A stretch of 64,000 nucleotides of DNA from Methylotenera versatilis 301 (GTDB lineage Bacteria > Pseudomonadota > Gammaproteobacteria > Burkholderiales > Methylophilaceae): assembly GCF_000093025.1 (NCBI RefSeq), contig NC_014207.1, forward strand, positions 1 to 64,000, written 5' to 3'. How positions within the stretch are numbered: position 1 is the first letter of the stretch; every line of letters begins with the position of its first letter. The position numbers and the translations under genes were made by a program. Under the pieces are notes generated by a model, which had not been told where the DNA came from, searched no databases, and worked only from the letters and a program-made list of their open reading frames with translations. This document shows, in pieces, positions 42,195-51,324 of this stretch.

Positions 42195-45100
42195 GTGGCA
42201 ATTAACATAAAATTACTCAATATTTCAAAGAGTTACCGACTAACGTTGGTTATGTTGCTTATTTTATGTGTAGTATTTACTGCCTATATCTATTCAGAAA
42301 AGCAAATAGATCGCGCTAACGAGTTAAGAATTCAATCGTACTTTCTAGCTGAAGAATTACGCCAATCGTCTGATGATCTTACGCGTATGGTTAGAACCTA
42401 TATCATCACTGGCGATAGTATTTATAAACAGCATTTTCAAGAGATTTTGGATATACGTAATGGCAAGCTTCCCCGTCCAACTTCATACAACAATATATAT
42501 TGGGATTTGGTATTACCTGACAATGTAAGACCACGCGCCTATGGTGAAAAGAAGCCTTTACTTCAGCTAATGAAAGAAGCTGGGTTTACCGATGTAGAGT
42601 TTGCAGAGTTGTCAAAAGCTAAGGCCAATTCTGATTTGCTGACGAATATAGAGTTCGCAGCAATGAAGTTAATCGAGCCAACAAACGCGACTAAGGAATT
42701 CAATCGTAATCAAGCTAGCCTAATGCTAAATGACTTGGCTTACCACAAGGCTAAGGCTGGAATTATGCAGCCCATCAGTAACTTCAATCAAATGATGGAT
42801 AAGCGAACGCTAGCTAATATTCATTATGCCGAGACCACCGCCATGGTGTTGAGAATGTTCGTCATGCTCTTCGGAATATTATTGTTTTTTACGCTATGGC
42901 GTGCCTATAAAGCGCTCAATACAACATTAGGAGCTTCTGCAGATGAGGTTCATGGCCATTTAGTTAGAATTGGCAGTGGTGATTTTTCAGCCAAGATTCC
43001 TGTCAGTCAAGGTATGGAAAATAGTGTGATGGGATGGTTATCTCAAACACAGATCAAGTTGGCTCAAATTAATATTGAGCATCAAGCTGCTGAGGCGCAG
43101 AGTCATAGGCAAACTCAATTGTATGCAGCTTTAAGTCAATGCAATCAGGCTATTGTGCGCAGTAAAAATGAGGCTGAGTTGTTCCCTAAGATTTGCCAAG
43201 ATGCGGTGATATTTGGTGGAATGAAGATGGCTTGGATTGGATTGTTTGATGAAGAGAGTCAGTTATTAGCACCCGTTGCATCCTATGGAACGGGGACTGA
43301 GTATTTAGATTTGCTCAAAATCTCAGTAGACGATAAAAATATTACTGGTCGCGGTCCAAGTGGTACTGCATTTCGTGAAGATAAACCATTTTGGTGCCTA
43401 GATTTTCATAATGACCCAGCAACAGAATTTTGGCATGAGCTTAGCGCAAAGTTTGAATGGGGCGCCTCTGCTGCGTTACCGCTGCATCGTAATGGTAAGG
43501 TTGTGGGTACATTTAATATATATGCAGATGACCAAAACGTGTTTGATATGGAAGGTCAAAATCTATTGATTGAAATGACGTCAGATATCGATTTTGCGCT
43601 TGATAACTTTGATGTTGAAAATGAGCGGGAACAATTTAAAGGAAAATTATTAGAGAGTGAGGAAATCTCCAGATTAGTACTTGAAAATTCTTTAGATGCA
43701 ATCATCAATATGAATAGTGATGGCTTGGTGATTGAGTGGAGTGGCGCCGCATATAAAATGTTTGGTTACAAACGAGAAGATGCACTTGGTCAAAAACTGT
43801 CTAATCTTATTATTCCAGTGAGAGATAGGGAGGCACATATCAAGGGAATGAACAGAGTGATTGCCACTAATCAGTCGAATATGACAGGCCGACGTGTAGA
43901 AGTGAGTGCGTTAAGATCTGATGACACAGAAATTCCCGTTGAAATGTCTGTTGCAAAAATTGAGACAGGTAATCTTGTCTTTTTTAGTGCCTTCGTTAGA
44001 GATATTACAGATCGTAAAGAGTCTGAAAGCCAAATTCAGAAACTCGCACATTTTGATGCGCTAACCAGTTTGCCGAATCGGATTTTATTGCAGGATCATT
44101 TCAAATACGCATTAAGTTTAATTAAACGCAATAATGGTAAATTAGCCGTTATATTTCTCGATCTCGATCACTTTAAAGACATTAATGACACCTTAGGTCA
44201 TAGTATTGGCGATTTATTGTTAATTGAGGTCGCCAAAAGATTACAGTTGACCTTACGTGAGGAAGACACGCTGTCACGTTTAGGTGGAGATGAGTTCATC
44301 TTAATATTACCTGGTACTGATTCTCGCGGCGCTGCTAACGTAGCACAAAAGCTGCTTAGCATTATGGCTAAGCCTTATCACATTGATTCTTTCGAGCTTA
44401 CTGTCACTGGCTCAGTGGGTGTTGCGCTATATCCGAATGATGGTACAGATTTTGAGATACTTTCTCAAAAAGCCGACACAGCGATGTATCGAGCCAAACA
44501 AGAGGGCAGAAACAACTATCGTTTCTTTACTGCTGAAATGCAGGCGACATCCTCCAGAAATCTGCAATTGGTCAATGCTCTGCGTTATGCACTTGAACGC
44601 AATCAACTAAGCTTGCATTATCAGCCTCAGGTATCGCTTCATCAAAATTGCGTCATCGGAACTGAGGCTTTATTACGCTGGCATCACCCAGAGCTTGGTT
44701 CTATTTCCCCTGCGGAATTCATTCCAATTGCTGAAGATTCAGGTTTGATCATTTCTATCGGAGAGTGGGTGTTACGGCAAGCCGTGAAACAAGCTAAGTT
44801 ATGGATGGAAGAGGGTCACGCACCGTTAATCATGGCCGTGAATATTTCAGCAATACAGTTCCGTCATCCAGATCTACCCAACTTGGTCACACAAATACTT
44901 GAAGAGATTGGACTGGCTCCGGAATATCTTGAGCTGGAGCTCACTGAAGGTGTCGCGATGTATGATCCTCAGGCCGCCATCGAGATGATGAATAATCTAC
45001 ACGAGCTGGGCATTCGCGTGTCTATTGATGACTTTGGTACAGGCTATTCTTCATTAAGTTATTTAAAGAAGTTTAAAGTTTATAAACTCAAGATAGATCA

Positions 45101-45332
45101 ATCTTTTGTGCGAGACATCAGCACCGACCCTGAAGATAAGGCGATTGTAAGTGCAATCATTAGTATGTCTAAAAGTCTTGGCTTACAAACTATCGCAGAG
45201 GGGGTGGAAACAGTCGAGCAACTCACCTATCTGCGGGCTCAAGGCTGTGATGAGGTGCAAGGTTATTTCTACAGTAAACCTATGCCAGCAGAACAGGCGG
45301 AGGAGTATTTCAGAGAATTTAAATTGAGGTAA
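42195..45332 (+). CDS. GAF-PAS-GGDEF-EAL c-di-GMP enzyme
   Basis: A 1045-aa membrane signalling protein. Membrane segments at about 14-32 and 215-235 enclose a helical periplasmic sensor. Then come a HAMP-like linker, a GAF domain (about 310-480), a PAS domain (about 495-610), GGDEF (RLGGDEF, 697-701) and EAL (EALLRW from 824). The inhibitory I-site RxxD (REED) lies five residues before GGDEF. The EAL domain keeps ELELTEG and IDDFGTGYSSLSYLK. Both halves look catalytically competent. The proposed start is GTG. It may influence surface behaviour and adhesin use, but no direct link to the RTX locus is seen. Confidence 0.93.
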   Translation: MAINIKLLNISKSYRLTLVMLLILCVVFTAYIYSEKQIDRANELRIQSYFLAEELRQSSDDLTRMVRTYIITGDSIYKQHFQEILDIRNGKLPRPTSYNNIYWDLVLPDNVRPRAYGEKKPLLQLMKEAGFTDVEFAELSKAKANSDLLTNIEFAAMKLIEPTNATKEFNRNQASLMLNDLAYHKAKAGIMQPISNFNQMMDKRTLANIHYAETTAMVLRMFVMLFGILLFFTLWRAYKALNTTLGASADEVHGHLVRIGSGDFSAKIPVSQGMENSVMGWLSQTQIKLAQINIEHQAAEAQSHRQTQLYAALSQCNQAIVRSKNEAELFPKICQDAVIFGGMKMAWIGLFDEESQLLAPVASYGTGTEYLDLLKISVDDKNITGRGPSGTAFREDKPFWCLDFHNDPATEFWHELSAKFEWGASAALPLHRNGKVVGTFNIYADDQNVFDMEGQNLLIEMTSDIDFALDNFDVENEREQFKGKLLESEEISRLVLENSLDAIINMNSDGLVIEWSGAAYKMFGYKREDALGQKLSNLIIPVRDREAHIKGMNRVIATNQSNMTGRRVEVSALRSDDTEIPVEMSVAKIETGNLVFFSAFVRDITDRKESESQIQKLAHFDALTSLPNRILLQDHFKYALSLIKRNNGKLAVIFLDLDHFKDINDTLGHSIGDLLLIEVAKRLQLTLREEDTLSRLGGDEFILILPGTDSRGAANVAQKLLSIMAKPYHIDSFELTVTGSVGVALYPNDGTDFEILSQKADTAMYRAKQEGRNNYRFFTAEMQATSSRNLQLVNALRYALERNQLSLHYQPQVSLHQNCVIGTEALLRWHHPELGSISPAEFIPIAEDSGLIISIGEWVLRQAVKQAKLWMEEGHAPLIMAVNISAIQFRHPDLPNLVTQILEEIGLAPEYLELELTEGVAMYDPQAAIEMMNNLHELGIRVSIDDFGTGYSSLSYLKKFKVYKLKIDQSFVRDISTDPEDKAIVSAIISMSKSLGLQTIAEGVETVEQLTYLRAQGCDEVQGYFYSKPMPAEQAEEYFREFKLR

Positions 45333-45337
45333 ATAAA

Positions 45338-45355
45338 AAAGCCCTTTCGGGCTTT
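45338..45355. terminator. Bidirectional terminator between GGDEF-EAL gene and Anbu gene
   Basis: AAAGCCC and GGGCTTT arms with a TTTC loop; A-rich on the left and T-containing on the right. It lies between two convergent genes and can serve both. Confidence 0.8.
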
Positions 45356-45378
45356 ACTAAATTAGAGCTGGAAATTGA

Positions 45379-46107
45379 TTAACACCAATCAGGGCCTGGA
45401 ATTTCAGCAAAGACTTTGCGTAAACCTTCGCCCCAGTGTTGACGTACTGAAAGAAAGTAAGGGTCATCTTTTGCTACGCGATGGTTGTAGTCTATGCTGA
45501 GTTTGTTGTTTCTATATACCAGCACGTCAACTGGCAAATCAACTGACACATTGCTGCGGATAGTTGAGTCAAATGAGATAAGTACGCATTTAAGCGCATC
45601 TTCTAGGCCACATTTGTAGTTAATGACGCGGTCTAAAATCGGCTTTCCGTACTTTGTTTCACCTATTTGAAAGTAAGGTGTTTCTTGGCTGGCTTCAATA
45701 AAATTACCCGCAGAGTAAATATTGAAAAGACGCGTTGGTTCACCGGCAATTTGTCCTGCAAATAGAACGGAGATATTGAAATCTGTATTGTGGTGGCGTA
45801 AATGTTCGGCATCTTCTTTATGTACAGTGCGAATGGCCATGCCAACAAGGCGCGCAGCGTCGAACATGTTGGTAACATTGAGCAAGTTATGCGTTTCGTT
45901 GTTTGCAATGTCTTTATGCAAGTGCTGCAATACTGCTTGAGTCACCGCTAAATTACCTGCGGTTAGCATGACCATCGTACGTTCACCTGCCACTTCAAAC
46001 GTGGTCATTTTAGGAAAAGTAGCCACTTGGTCAACCCCCGCATTCGTACGGGTATCCGACGCCATTACTAATCCAGATTCTAGTAGTATTCCAACGCAGT
46101 AAGTCAT
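45379..46107 (-). CDS. Anbu proteasome-like peptidase
   Basis: Anbu is a bacterial relative of HslV and the proteasome beta subunit. After Met removal the 242-aa protein begins TYCVGILLESGLVMASDTRT. Thr1, Asp17 and Lys32 (counted without Met) occupy the Ntn-hydrolase catalytic positions, so activity is expected. Length matches the family. It is divergent from the ATP-grasp/alpha-E gene; this neighbourhood of Anbu with ATP-grasp, alpha-E and transglutaminase genes is known in many bacteria. The substrate is unknown. Confidence 0.92.
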   Translation of the reverse strand: MTYCVGILLESGLVMASDTRTNAGVDQVATFPKMTTFEVAGERTMVMLTAGNLAVTQAVLQHLHKDIANNETHNLLNVTNMFDAARLVGMAIRTVHKEDAEHLRHHNTDFNISVLFAGQIAGEPTRLFNIYSAGNFIEASQETPYFQIGETKYGKPILDRVINYKCGLEDALKCVLISFDSTIRSNVSVDLPVDVLVYRNNKLSIDYNHRVAKDDPYFLSVRQHWGEGLRKVFAEIPGPDWC

Positions 46108-46308
46108 AAATGCAGCTTGATAAATAAAGTATTAATAATAACTTTTTAATGAATCAACAAGCAACTTGTTTGCGCTGTAAATCGCGCTAAATCAGGCTCC
46201 ATTTAGGTGATGCTGCGTATTTATTTGTTAAAATTTGTGTCTAGTGATGCAACTTACCCGCTAAGCCACATTTAAGCTTAAAATGTGATTAGGTTTTTGA
46301 GATAACAC
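46108..46308. promoter_or_regulatory. Divergent intergenic region anbu / ATP-grasp
   Basis: A 201-bp AT-rich gap separates two divergent genes, so it must hold promoters for both. I see no single convincing pair of boxes and no strong palindrome. Confidence 0.4.
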
Positions 46309-48900
46309 ATGGCAACTTCAAATCAATATTCGCAAGCTTCAAATGCTAATACCTGGCTAGGTAATACGGCGGGCTATTCGGTGGGCGTAAGCATGTTGGA
46401 TGAAATGCTCGACCAATCAGGCAAGGTTCGTCCACATTGGGCATATTATATTCAAGCCTTACAAAAATTAGGGCAGGGTGAAGTTGGCTTAAGGCAGAAT
46501 GAAATTCATAAGTTACTGCGCGAGAACGGCGTCACTTACAATGTATATGGCGACCCCGACGGCAGCAGTCGCCCTTGGCAGCTAGATTCCGTACCCTTGC
46601 TACTGGCTAATGAAGAATGGCGCGATATTGAGCTGGGTTTGCTTGAGCGTGCAGAACTGCTAAACCTGATTCTGACTGACATTTACGGGCCGCGTGAGCT
46701 TATCCGACAAGGCTTATTGCCGATAGAGATGTTGTTCAATCACAGCGGCTTTCTGCGCGCTTGTGACAAAGTTAAAATACCCGGTAAACATCAATTGGTG
46801 CTTTATGCGGCAGATTTAGCGCGTGGCCCAGATAATCGCATGTGGGTGATTGGTGACCGTACCCAAGCGCCTTCTGGCGCTGGTTATGCCTTGGAAAACA
46901 GGTTGGCGATGTCTCGCGTGTTTCCAAATATTTTTCGTGATACCCAAGTACAAAGGTTAGACGGCTTTTTTCAATCGTTGCGTCATGGAATGCAAGAAAT
47001 TGCGCCACAAAACTCTGATGCGCCCAGAGTGGTGGTGCTCACGCCGGGGCCTTTTAATGAAACCTTTTTTGAGCATGCTTATTTAGCTTCACATTTAGGC
47101 TACCCCTTGGTTCAGGGCGACGACCTGACGGTGCGCGATGGTTTTGTCTGGTTGAAATCACTCAACGGCTTGCAGCGCGTGGATGTCATTATGCGCCGTA
47201 TGGACGATGTGTTTTGTGATCCGCTTGAGTTGCGCGATGATTCACGTCTGGGCATTCCAGGTCTGCTAGAGGTAGCGCGCAGAGGTAATGTGACAATTGC
47301 CAACCCTTTAGGCAGCGGCGTATTAGAAAGTCCGGGTTTATTGCCATTTCTGCCAAGAATTGCAGAATACTTTTTGGGCAAGAAACTACGTTTGCCTAGC
47401 GCCGCTACATGGTGGTGCGGTCAGCCCAAAGAGTTAGATTATGTGCTGAACAATCTGCATAAATTAGTGATTAAGCATATCTGCCGCGGTGCAATGACCT
47501 CAGTTTTTGGTAGTCAGTTGAGTCGGCAACAAATCACTTATTGGCGCGACCGTATTCGTGCCAATCCAGCATTTTTTGTGGGGCAAGAGCATGAAGTGTT
47601 TTCTACCGCGCCATCTTTGGTTGATGGTCGTTTAGAGCCGCGTCAATCACTGATGCGCTGTTTTATGGTTGCCCAAGAGCGCGGCTATAACCTCATGCCA
47701 GGAAGCCTCACACGCAGTGCGACGCAAACCGGTGATGTGCTGGTTTCAAATCAGTTAGGTGCCATGAGTAAAGACACGTGGATAGTAGGTGGCAATACTC
47801 CGCAGCAAACCAACGTAATAGGAAACAGACATAGCGAATTTATTGGCAGCAGTTACACCAGCACGCTTTCTAGCCGCGTAGCAGAAAACCTATTTTGGGT
47901 AGGCCGTTATGCGGAGCGCACAGAAGGTAGCATTCGCCTGCTGCGTACTACAGTTAAAAAACTTTATATCAATCCAGATAACAGTAATGTGCATTTTCAA
48001 CATAGTTTGCACACTATTTTGCGCGGCCTCACCAACATCACCAATACTTACCCTGGATTTTTAGGTGATTCGAAAAGTAATGATGCTACCGCATTATTGC
48101 AAACGCCGGATGGCGAGTTGCTGTCATTGATGTTAGATGAAGATAAAGTTGGCAGTATTGCCAATAATCAGCGTAGTTTGGTTCAAGCGGGTTATACCGT
48201 GCGTAATTTGTGGTCATCGGACACATGGCGAGTGATGGATGAGATTAAGTCGCACTTAGAACAATCGCAGCAACTTACTGAATCTACCTTGTGGAATATT
48301 CAAGAACACATGGATAGATTAATCACAGCGCTATCCGCGTTCAGTGGCTTGATTATGGAAAGCATGACGCGCGGCAATGGTTGGCTGTTTTTAGATATAG
48401 GTCGTCGTTTAGAGCGCGCTTTGTTGCTTATTTCACTCTTGCGCAGCTGTTTCTCTACTGCGCAAGCATCAGGCACAGAACAATTATTGATGGAGTCATT
48501 GCTGGAAACCAGTGATAACCTAATTTGCTATCGTGAGCATTATCGCAACAGCATAGAGCTGCCTTCATTTATTGAGTTGCTGATGCTAGATAAAAATAAT
48601 CCACGTTCTTTAGCTTATCAATTTAACCGCATTCAAGAACACGTCAGCAAAATGCCAAGAAAACAAAGCAATGCACAGCTAAGTGTGGAAGAGCGCCTGA
48701 TATTAGAGGCTTGTAGCCTGCTAGATTTAACCAATTTAAACGACTTGATTAAAACTACAAAAGGGCACGTGCGTGAGAATTTAGATCAAACACTCAGCCG
48801 CTTGTATTATTTAATCGCCACATTATCTGACAGCATTACTGCGACCTATTTCAAACACGGGCAGCTGCAACATTCTCTCAACGAAGTCAGACCAGTTTAG
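46309..48900 (+). CDS. Fused circularly permuted ATP-grasp and alpha-E protein
   Basis: The 863-aa protein joins two modules that are separate genes at 60938-62377 and 59952-60956. The first (1 to about 490) is a circularly permuted ATP-grasp enzyme: VIGDRTQAPSGAGYALENRLAMSRVFP, VVVLTPGPFNETFFEHAYLA, VDVIMRRMDDVFCDPLELRDDS. The second (about 520-863) is an alpha-E helical domain (LSSRVAENLFWVGRYAERTEGSIRLLR). ATP-grasp enzymes usually form amide bonds, and alpha-E is of unknown function. It is followed 11 bp later by a transglutaminase gene. Confidence 0.92.
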   Translation: MATSNQYSQASNANTWLGNTAGYSVGVSMLDEMLDQSGKVRPHWAYYIQALQKLGQGEVGLRQNEIHKLLRENGVTYNVYGDPDGSSRPWQLDSVPLLLANEEWRDIELGLLERAELLNLILTDIYGPRELIRQGLLPIEMLFNHSGFLRACDKVKIPGKHQLVLYAADLARGPDNRMWVIGDRTQAPSGAGYALENRLAMSRVFPNIFRDTQVQRLDGFFQSLRHGMQEIAPQNSDAPRVVVLTPGPFNETFFEHAYLASHLGYPLVQGDDLTVRDGFVWLKSLNGLQRVDVIMRRMDDVFCDPLELRDDSRLGIPGLLEVARRGNVTIANPLGSGVLESPGLLPFLPRIAEYFLGKKLRLPSAATWWCGQPKELDYVLNNLHKLVIKHICRGAMTSVFGSQLSRQQITYWRDRIRANPAFFVGQEHEVFSTAPSLVDGRLEPRQSLMRCFMVAQERGYNLMPGSLTRSATQTGDVLVSNQLGAMSKDTWIVGGNTPQQTNVIGNRHSEFIGSSYTSTLSSRVAENLFWVGRYAERTEGSIRLLRTTVKKLYINPDNSNVHFQHSLHTILRGLTNITNTYPGFLGDSKSNDATALLQTPDGELLSLMLDEDKVGSIANNQRSLVQAGYTVRNLWSSDTWRVMDEIKSHLEQSQQLTESTLWNIQEHMDRLITALSAFSGLIMESMTRGNGWLFLDIGRRLERALLLISLLRSCFSTAQASGTEQLLMESLLETSDNLICYREHYRNSIELPSFIELLMLDKNNPRSLAYQFNRIQEHVSKMPRKQSNAQLSVEERLILEACSLLDLTNLNDLIKTTKGHVRENLDQTLSRLYYLIATLSDSITATYFKHGQLQHSLNEVRPV

Positions 48901-48911
48901 CGAGAGTCAGT

Positions 48912-49808
48912 ATGCACTACAAAATCACCCACATTACCAAGTACGATTACACAGATAAAGTTTCATTGTCATACAGCGAAGCGCGCCTAATGCCAAGAAA
49001 TTGCAAGAATCAACAAGTGATTTCATCCACACTGGATATAGAACCCTACGCCGCAGATTTCCGTATTCGCGAAGACTTCTTTGGTAACCATGTGGCGTAT
49101 TTTTCAATGCAACAAGCACACAATGTTTTCACTATTACCGCCGTAAGCGAAGTGCAACTGCAAGAAAATCCAGCTCAGCTAGATTTCTATCAAGGCTATA
49201 CTTGGGAAGAAGTACGCAACATGCTGGCACAGCAACAACATTTTTCACAACAATCAGTAGAAACGCTAGATGCACGCCAATACACGCTAGATTCACCACT
49301 GGTTGCCGTTAGCGCTGAACTGGCTGAATACGCGCAACCCTCTTTCACACAGGGTAGGTTAATTACAGACGCGGTGAACGACTTAATGCAGCGTATTTAT
49401 AAAGATTTTACTTTTGACCCAGACTTCACAACCCTCGCCACGCCGCTTGCGACAGTGCTAGAGCATAGAAGAGGCGTTTGTCAGGACTTTGCACACCTCG
49501 CAATCGGCTGCTTACGTTCAGTTGGTTTAGCGACTCGATATGTGAGTGGCTACATAGAAACTTTACCACCTGCAGGTGAAGCGAAACTAATAGGCGCTGA
49601 TGCCTCTCATGCTTGGTTTTCAGTCTACGTGCCCGAACAAGGCTGGATAGATTTTGACCCCACCAACAACCAAATGCCCAACACTCAACACATCACCCTA
49701 GGCTGGGGACGAGACTACGCAGACATTACGCCGCTCAAAGGCGTGATATTTGGTGGCCAACAGCATGAGTTGGATGTGTCTGTGCATGTGGAGTGTTTGA
49801 GTTCGTGA
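48912..49808 (+). CDS. Transglutaminase-like protein 1 (intact triad)
   Basis: The 298-aa protein has the bacterial N-terminal beta domain (MHYKITHITKYDYTDKV) and a transglutaminase core with C190 (RRGVCQDFAH), H233 (ASHAWFSVYV) and D249 (WIDFDPTNN). Members of this family are cysteine peptidases or transferases; the substrate here is unknown. A GAGAG site precedes the ATG, 11 bp after the ATP-grasp/alpha-E gene, so the two form an operon. Confidence 0.92.
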   Translation: MHYKITHITKYDYTDKVSLSYSEARLMPRNCKNQQVISSTLDIEPYAADFRIREDFFGNHVAYFSMQQAHNVFTITAVSEVQLQENPAQLDFYQGYTWEEVRNMLAQQQHFSQQSVETLDARQYTLDSPLVAVSAELAEYAQPSFTQGRLITDAVNDLMQRIYKDFTFDPDFTTLATPLATVLEHRRGVCQDFAHLAIGCLRSVGLATRYVSGYIETLPPAGEAKLIGADASHAWFSVYVPEQGWIDFDPTNNQMPNTQHITLGWGRDYADITPLKGVIFGGQQHELDVSVHVECLSS

Positions 49809-49860
49809 AGTATGGCGTGGAGTTCTAATCCAACGTGGTGAAGGTTGCAAGGTCGGTTAT

Positions 49861-49885
49861 GCGTGGGTTCGAGAACCCACCCTAC
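49861..49885 (+). repeat. REP-like element 1
   Basis: A GTGGGTTC / GAACCCAC hairpin ends in CCCTAC. Together with the elements at 50584 and 51223 it forms the repeat family that accompanies the RAYT gene. Confidence 0.75.
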
Positions 49886-49949
49886 TTGGTTTTTTACAGG
49901 TAAGATCATTGACTAAACAGTCCCTTAATTCAAACGTTAGATTTTTCCA

Positions 49950-50579
49950 ATGCGCGCTGAACTGAAGTTTCTGAACGACATAGCTAAGCCATGGGATGAG
50001 CTAAATGCTTTTCTCATTGAGCGATATGCATTTCAGCCTGACCTATCAGACGTAACTACGCGGGTCTCGGCGATAGCCACCGCAATCAAGCATCAAGTTG
50101 ACATACTTGCTCTCGATCGAGGATCTAAACCCAAGAAGATTCAACCTGAAGTTGACACAGAATCAAATGCAGTTCGCCTGATGTCTGATGTTTCCGATGC
50201 TGCCAAGCATGTTGTACTTGACACCCCAGATCGCCAGAACAGCATCTTTGTGGCAGCCATGTTTGAGGTGAACCTAGAAGGCCATTTCCGCTTTCTCCGC
50301 AATGGAGTGTTCATTGAACACGCAACTCTTGGGCGTCATGACTTTATGAGTACTGCGCTCTCTGCAATCGAATACTGGTCTAAGAAACGTAATCTAAACC
50401 TTGCTTGGTCTGGCGCGGTTCGTGAAGCTGCCCATGAATTCTTTCCAACGGCCTTCTTGCACTTTGACACGAAGTACTGCATCAACATGTCCAGCACACG
50501 GATCATGTGTTTTCGTCGTGATGACGCTGGCAATGTTCAGCCATTTGTTCCAGAAGTAGTTCGCTTCGAGGTGCGATAG
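49950..50579 (+). CDS. Hypothetical protein
   Basis: A 209-aa soluble protein that I do not recognise. The N-terminal part is helical and the C-terminal part is mixed (FRFLRNGVFIEHATLGRHDF, HEFFPTAFLHFDTKYCINMSS). No signal, membrane segment or catalytic motif stands out, and there is no clear ribosome binding site. It lies between two REP-like elements and may be a late arrival in the transglutaminase cluster. Confidence 0.6.
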   Translation: MRAELKFLNDIAKPWDELNAFLIERYAFQPDLSDVTTRVSAIATAIKHQVDILALDRGSKPKKIQPEVDTESNAVRLMSDVSDAAKHVVLDTPDRQNSIFVAAMFEVNLEGHFRFLRNGVFIEHATLGRHDFMSTALSAIEYWSKKRNLNLAWSGAVREAAHEFFPTAFLHFDTKYCINMSSTRIMCFRRDDAGNVQPFVPEVVRFEVR

Positions 50580-50583
50580 ACTT

Positions 50584-50610
50584 GTAGGGTGGGTCACTTG
50601 TGACCCACGC
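50584..50610 (-). repeat. REP-like element 2
   Basis: Begins GTAGGGTGGGTCAC and closes with GTGACCCACGC. It is inverted relative to elements 1 and 3 and lies 14 bp beyond the 3' end of the RAYT gene. Confidence 0.75.
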
Positions 50611-50623
50611 GTTTAACAATATT

Positions 50624-51181
50624 TCAAATACCACTCGCTTCTCCAAATTCACCTGCTCCAACCACACCTTCTCCCGCCCAATCTGTGGGATATGTACCTA
50701 ATTTAACATGTTGATGAAATGATGAATATTCCCAATCTTGCACTCGCGTTACCAAGCCATGCTTCACGGGGTTGTAATGGCAATAATCCATGTGGGTTTG
50801 ATAATCGTGCTCATCGCGTATTTGATGTTCCCAAAATCTGCGTTGCCATAAGGTGGATTCTTTATGCTTGATTTTGGAAGCGGTGCGCCATTCTGGGCGA
50901 TTTAATAATACGCCGCATTCTTGTGTGACATAACGCTTGATGAGTTGCCATCTTAATGAAAAGTTGGCATCGTTTTTAGGCAATGTCCAAATGGTGTGAA
51001 TATGATCGGGCAGCAAAACCCATGTGTCAATATCAAACGGATATTGCGCACGCACCTTTTCGATGGCGTTTCTTAAAGCTTTGCGAACAGGTTCATCACA
51101 TAAAAACGTTTGTCGATGGTAGGTAACCACTGTGAAAAAGTAAGTAGCATTTATGGCATTGGCGCGACGGTAATGTGACAT
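50624..51181 (-). CDS. REP-associated tyrosine transposase (RAYT)
   Basis: A single-strand HUH-type transposase relative that acts on REP hairpins. The 185-aa protein has TYFFTVVTYHRQ, the HxH metal motif in LPDHIHTIW, and the nucleophile-region motif HMDYCHYNPVKHGLV, with WQRRFWEHQIRDE between. Length is right for the Y1_Tnp/RAYT family. It is bracketed by inverted REP-like hairpins at 50584-50610 and 51223-51246, the classical REP-RAYT-REP layout. Confidence 0.92.
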   Translation of the reverse strand: MSHYRRANAINATYFFTVVTYHRQTFLCDEPVRKALRNAIEKVRAQYPFDIDTWVLLPDHIHTIWTLPKNDANFSLRWQLIKRYVTQECGVLLNRPEWRTASKIKHKESTLWQRRFWEHQIRDEHDYQTHMDYCHYNPVKHGLVTRVQDWEYSSFHQHVKLGTYPTDWAGEGVVGAGEFGEASGI

Positions 51182-51222
51182 TAGGTGATTTTAAATTATT
51201 TATCGCGCAAGTTGAAATTGCT

Positions 51223-51246
51223 CGTGGGTTCAAGAACCCACCCTAC
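51223..51246 (+). repeat. REP-like element 3
   Basis: GTGGGTTC / GAACCCAC hairpin ending CCCTAC, with the same orientation as element 1, located 42 bp upstream of the RAYT start. Confidence 0.75.
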
Positions 51247-51324
51247 AAAGTAAGCATCTGATGGTAACAAGAATGGATGCTGGTGAATAGATTTGAATGT
51301 TAATTCTGTTAATTGAATTTATAT

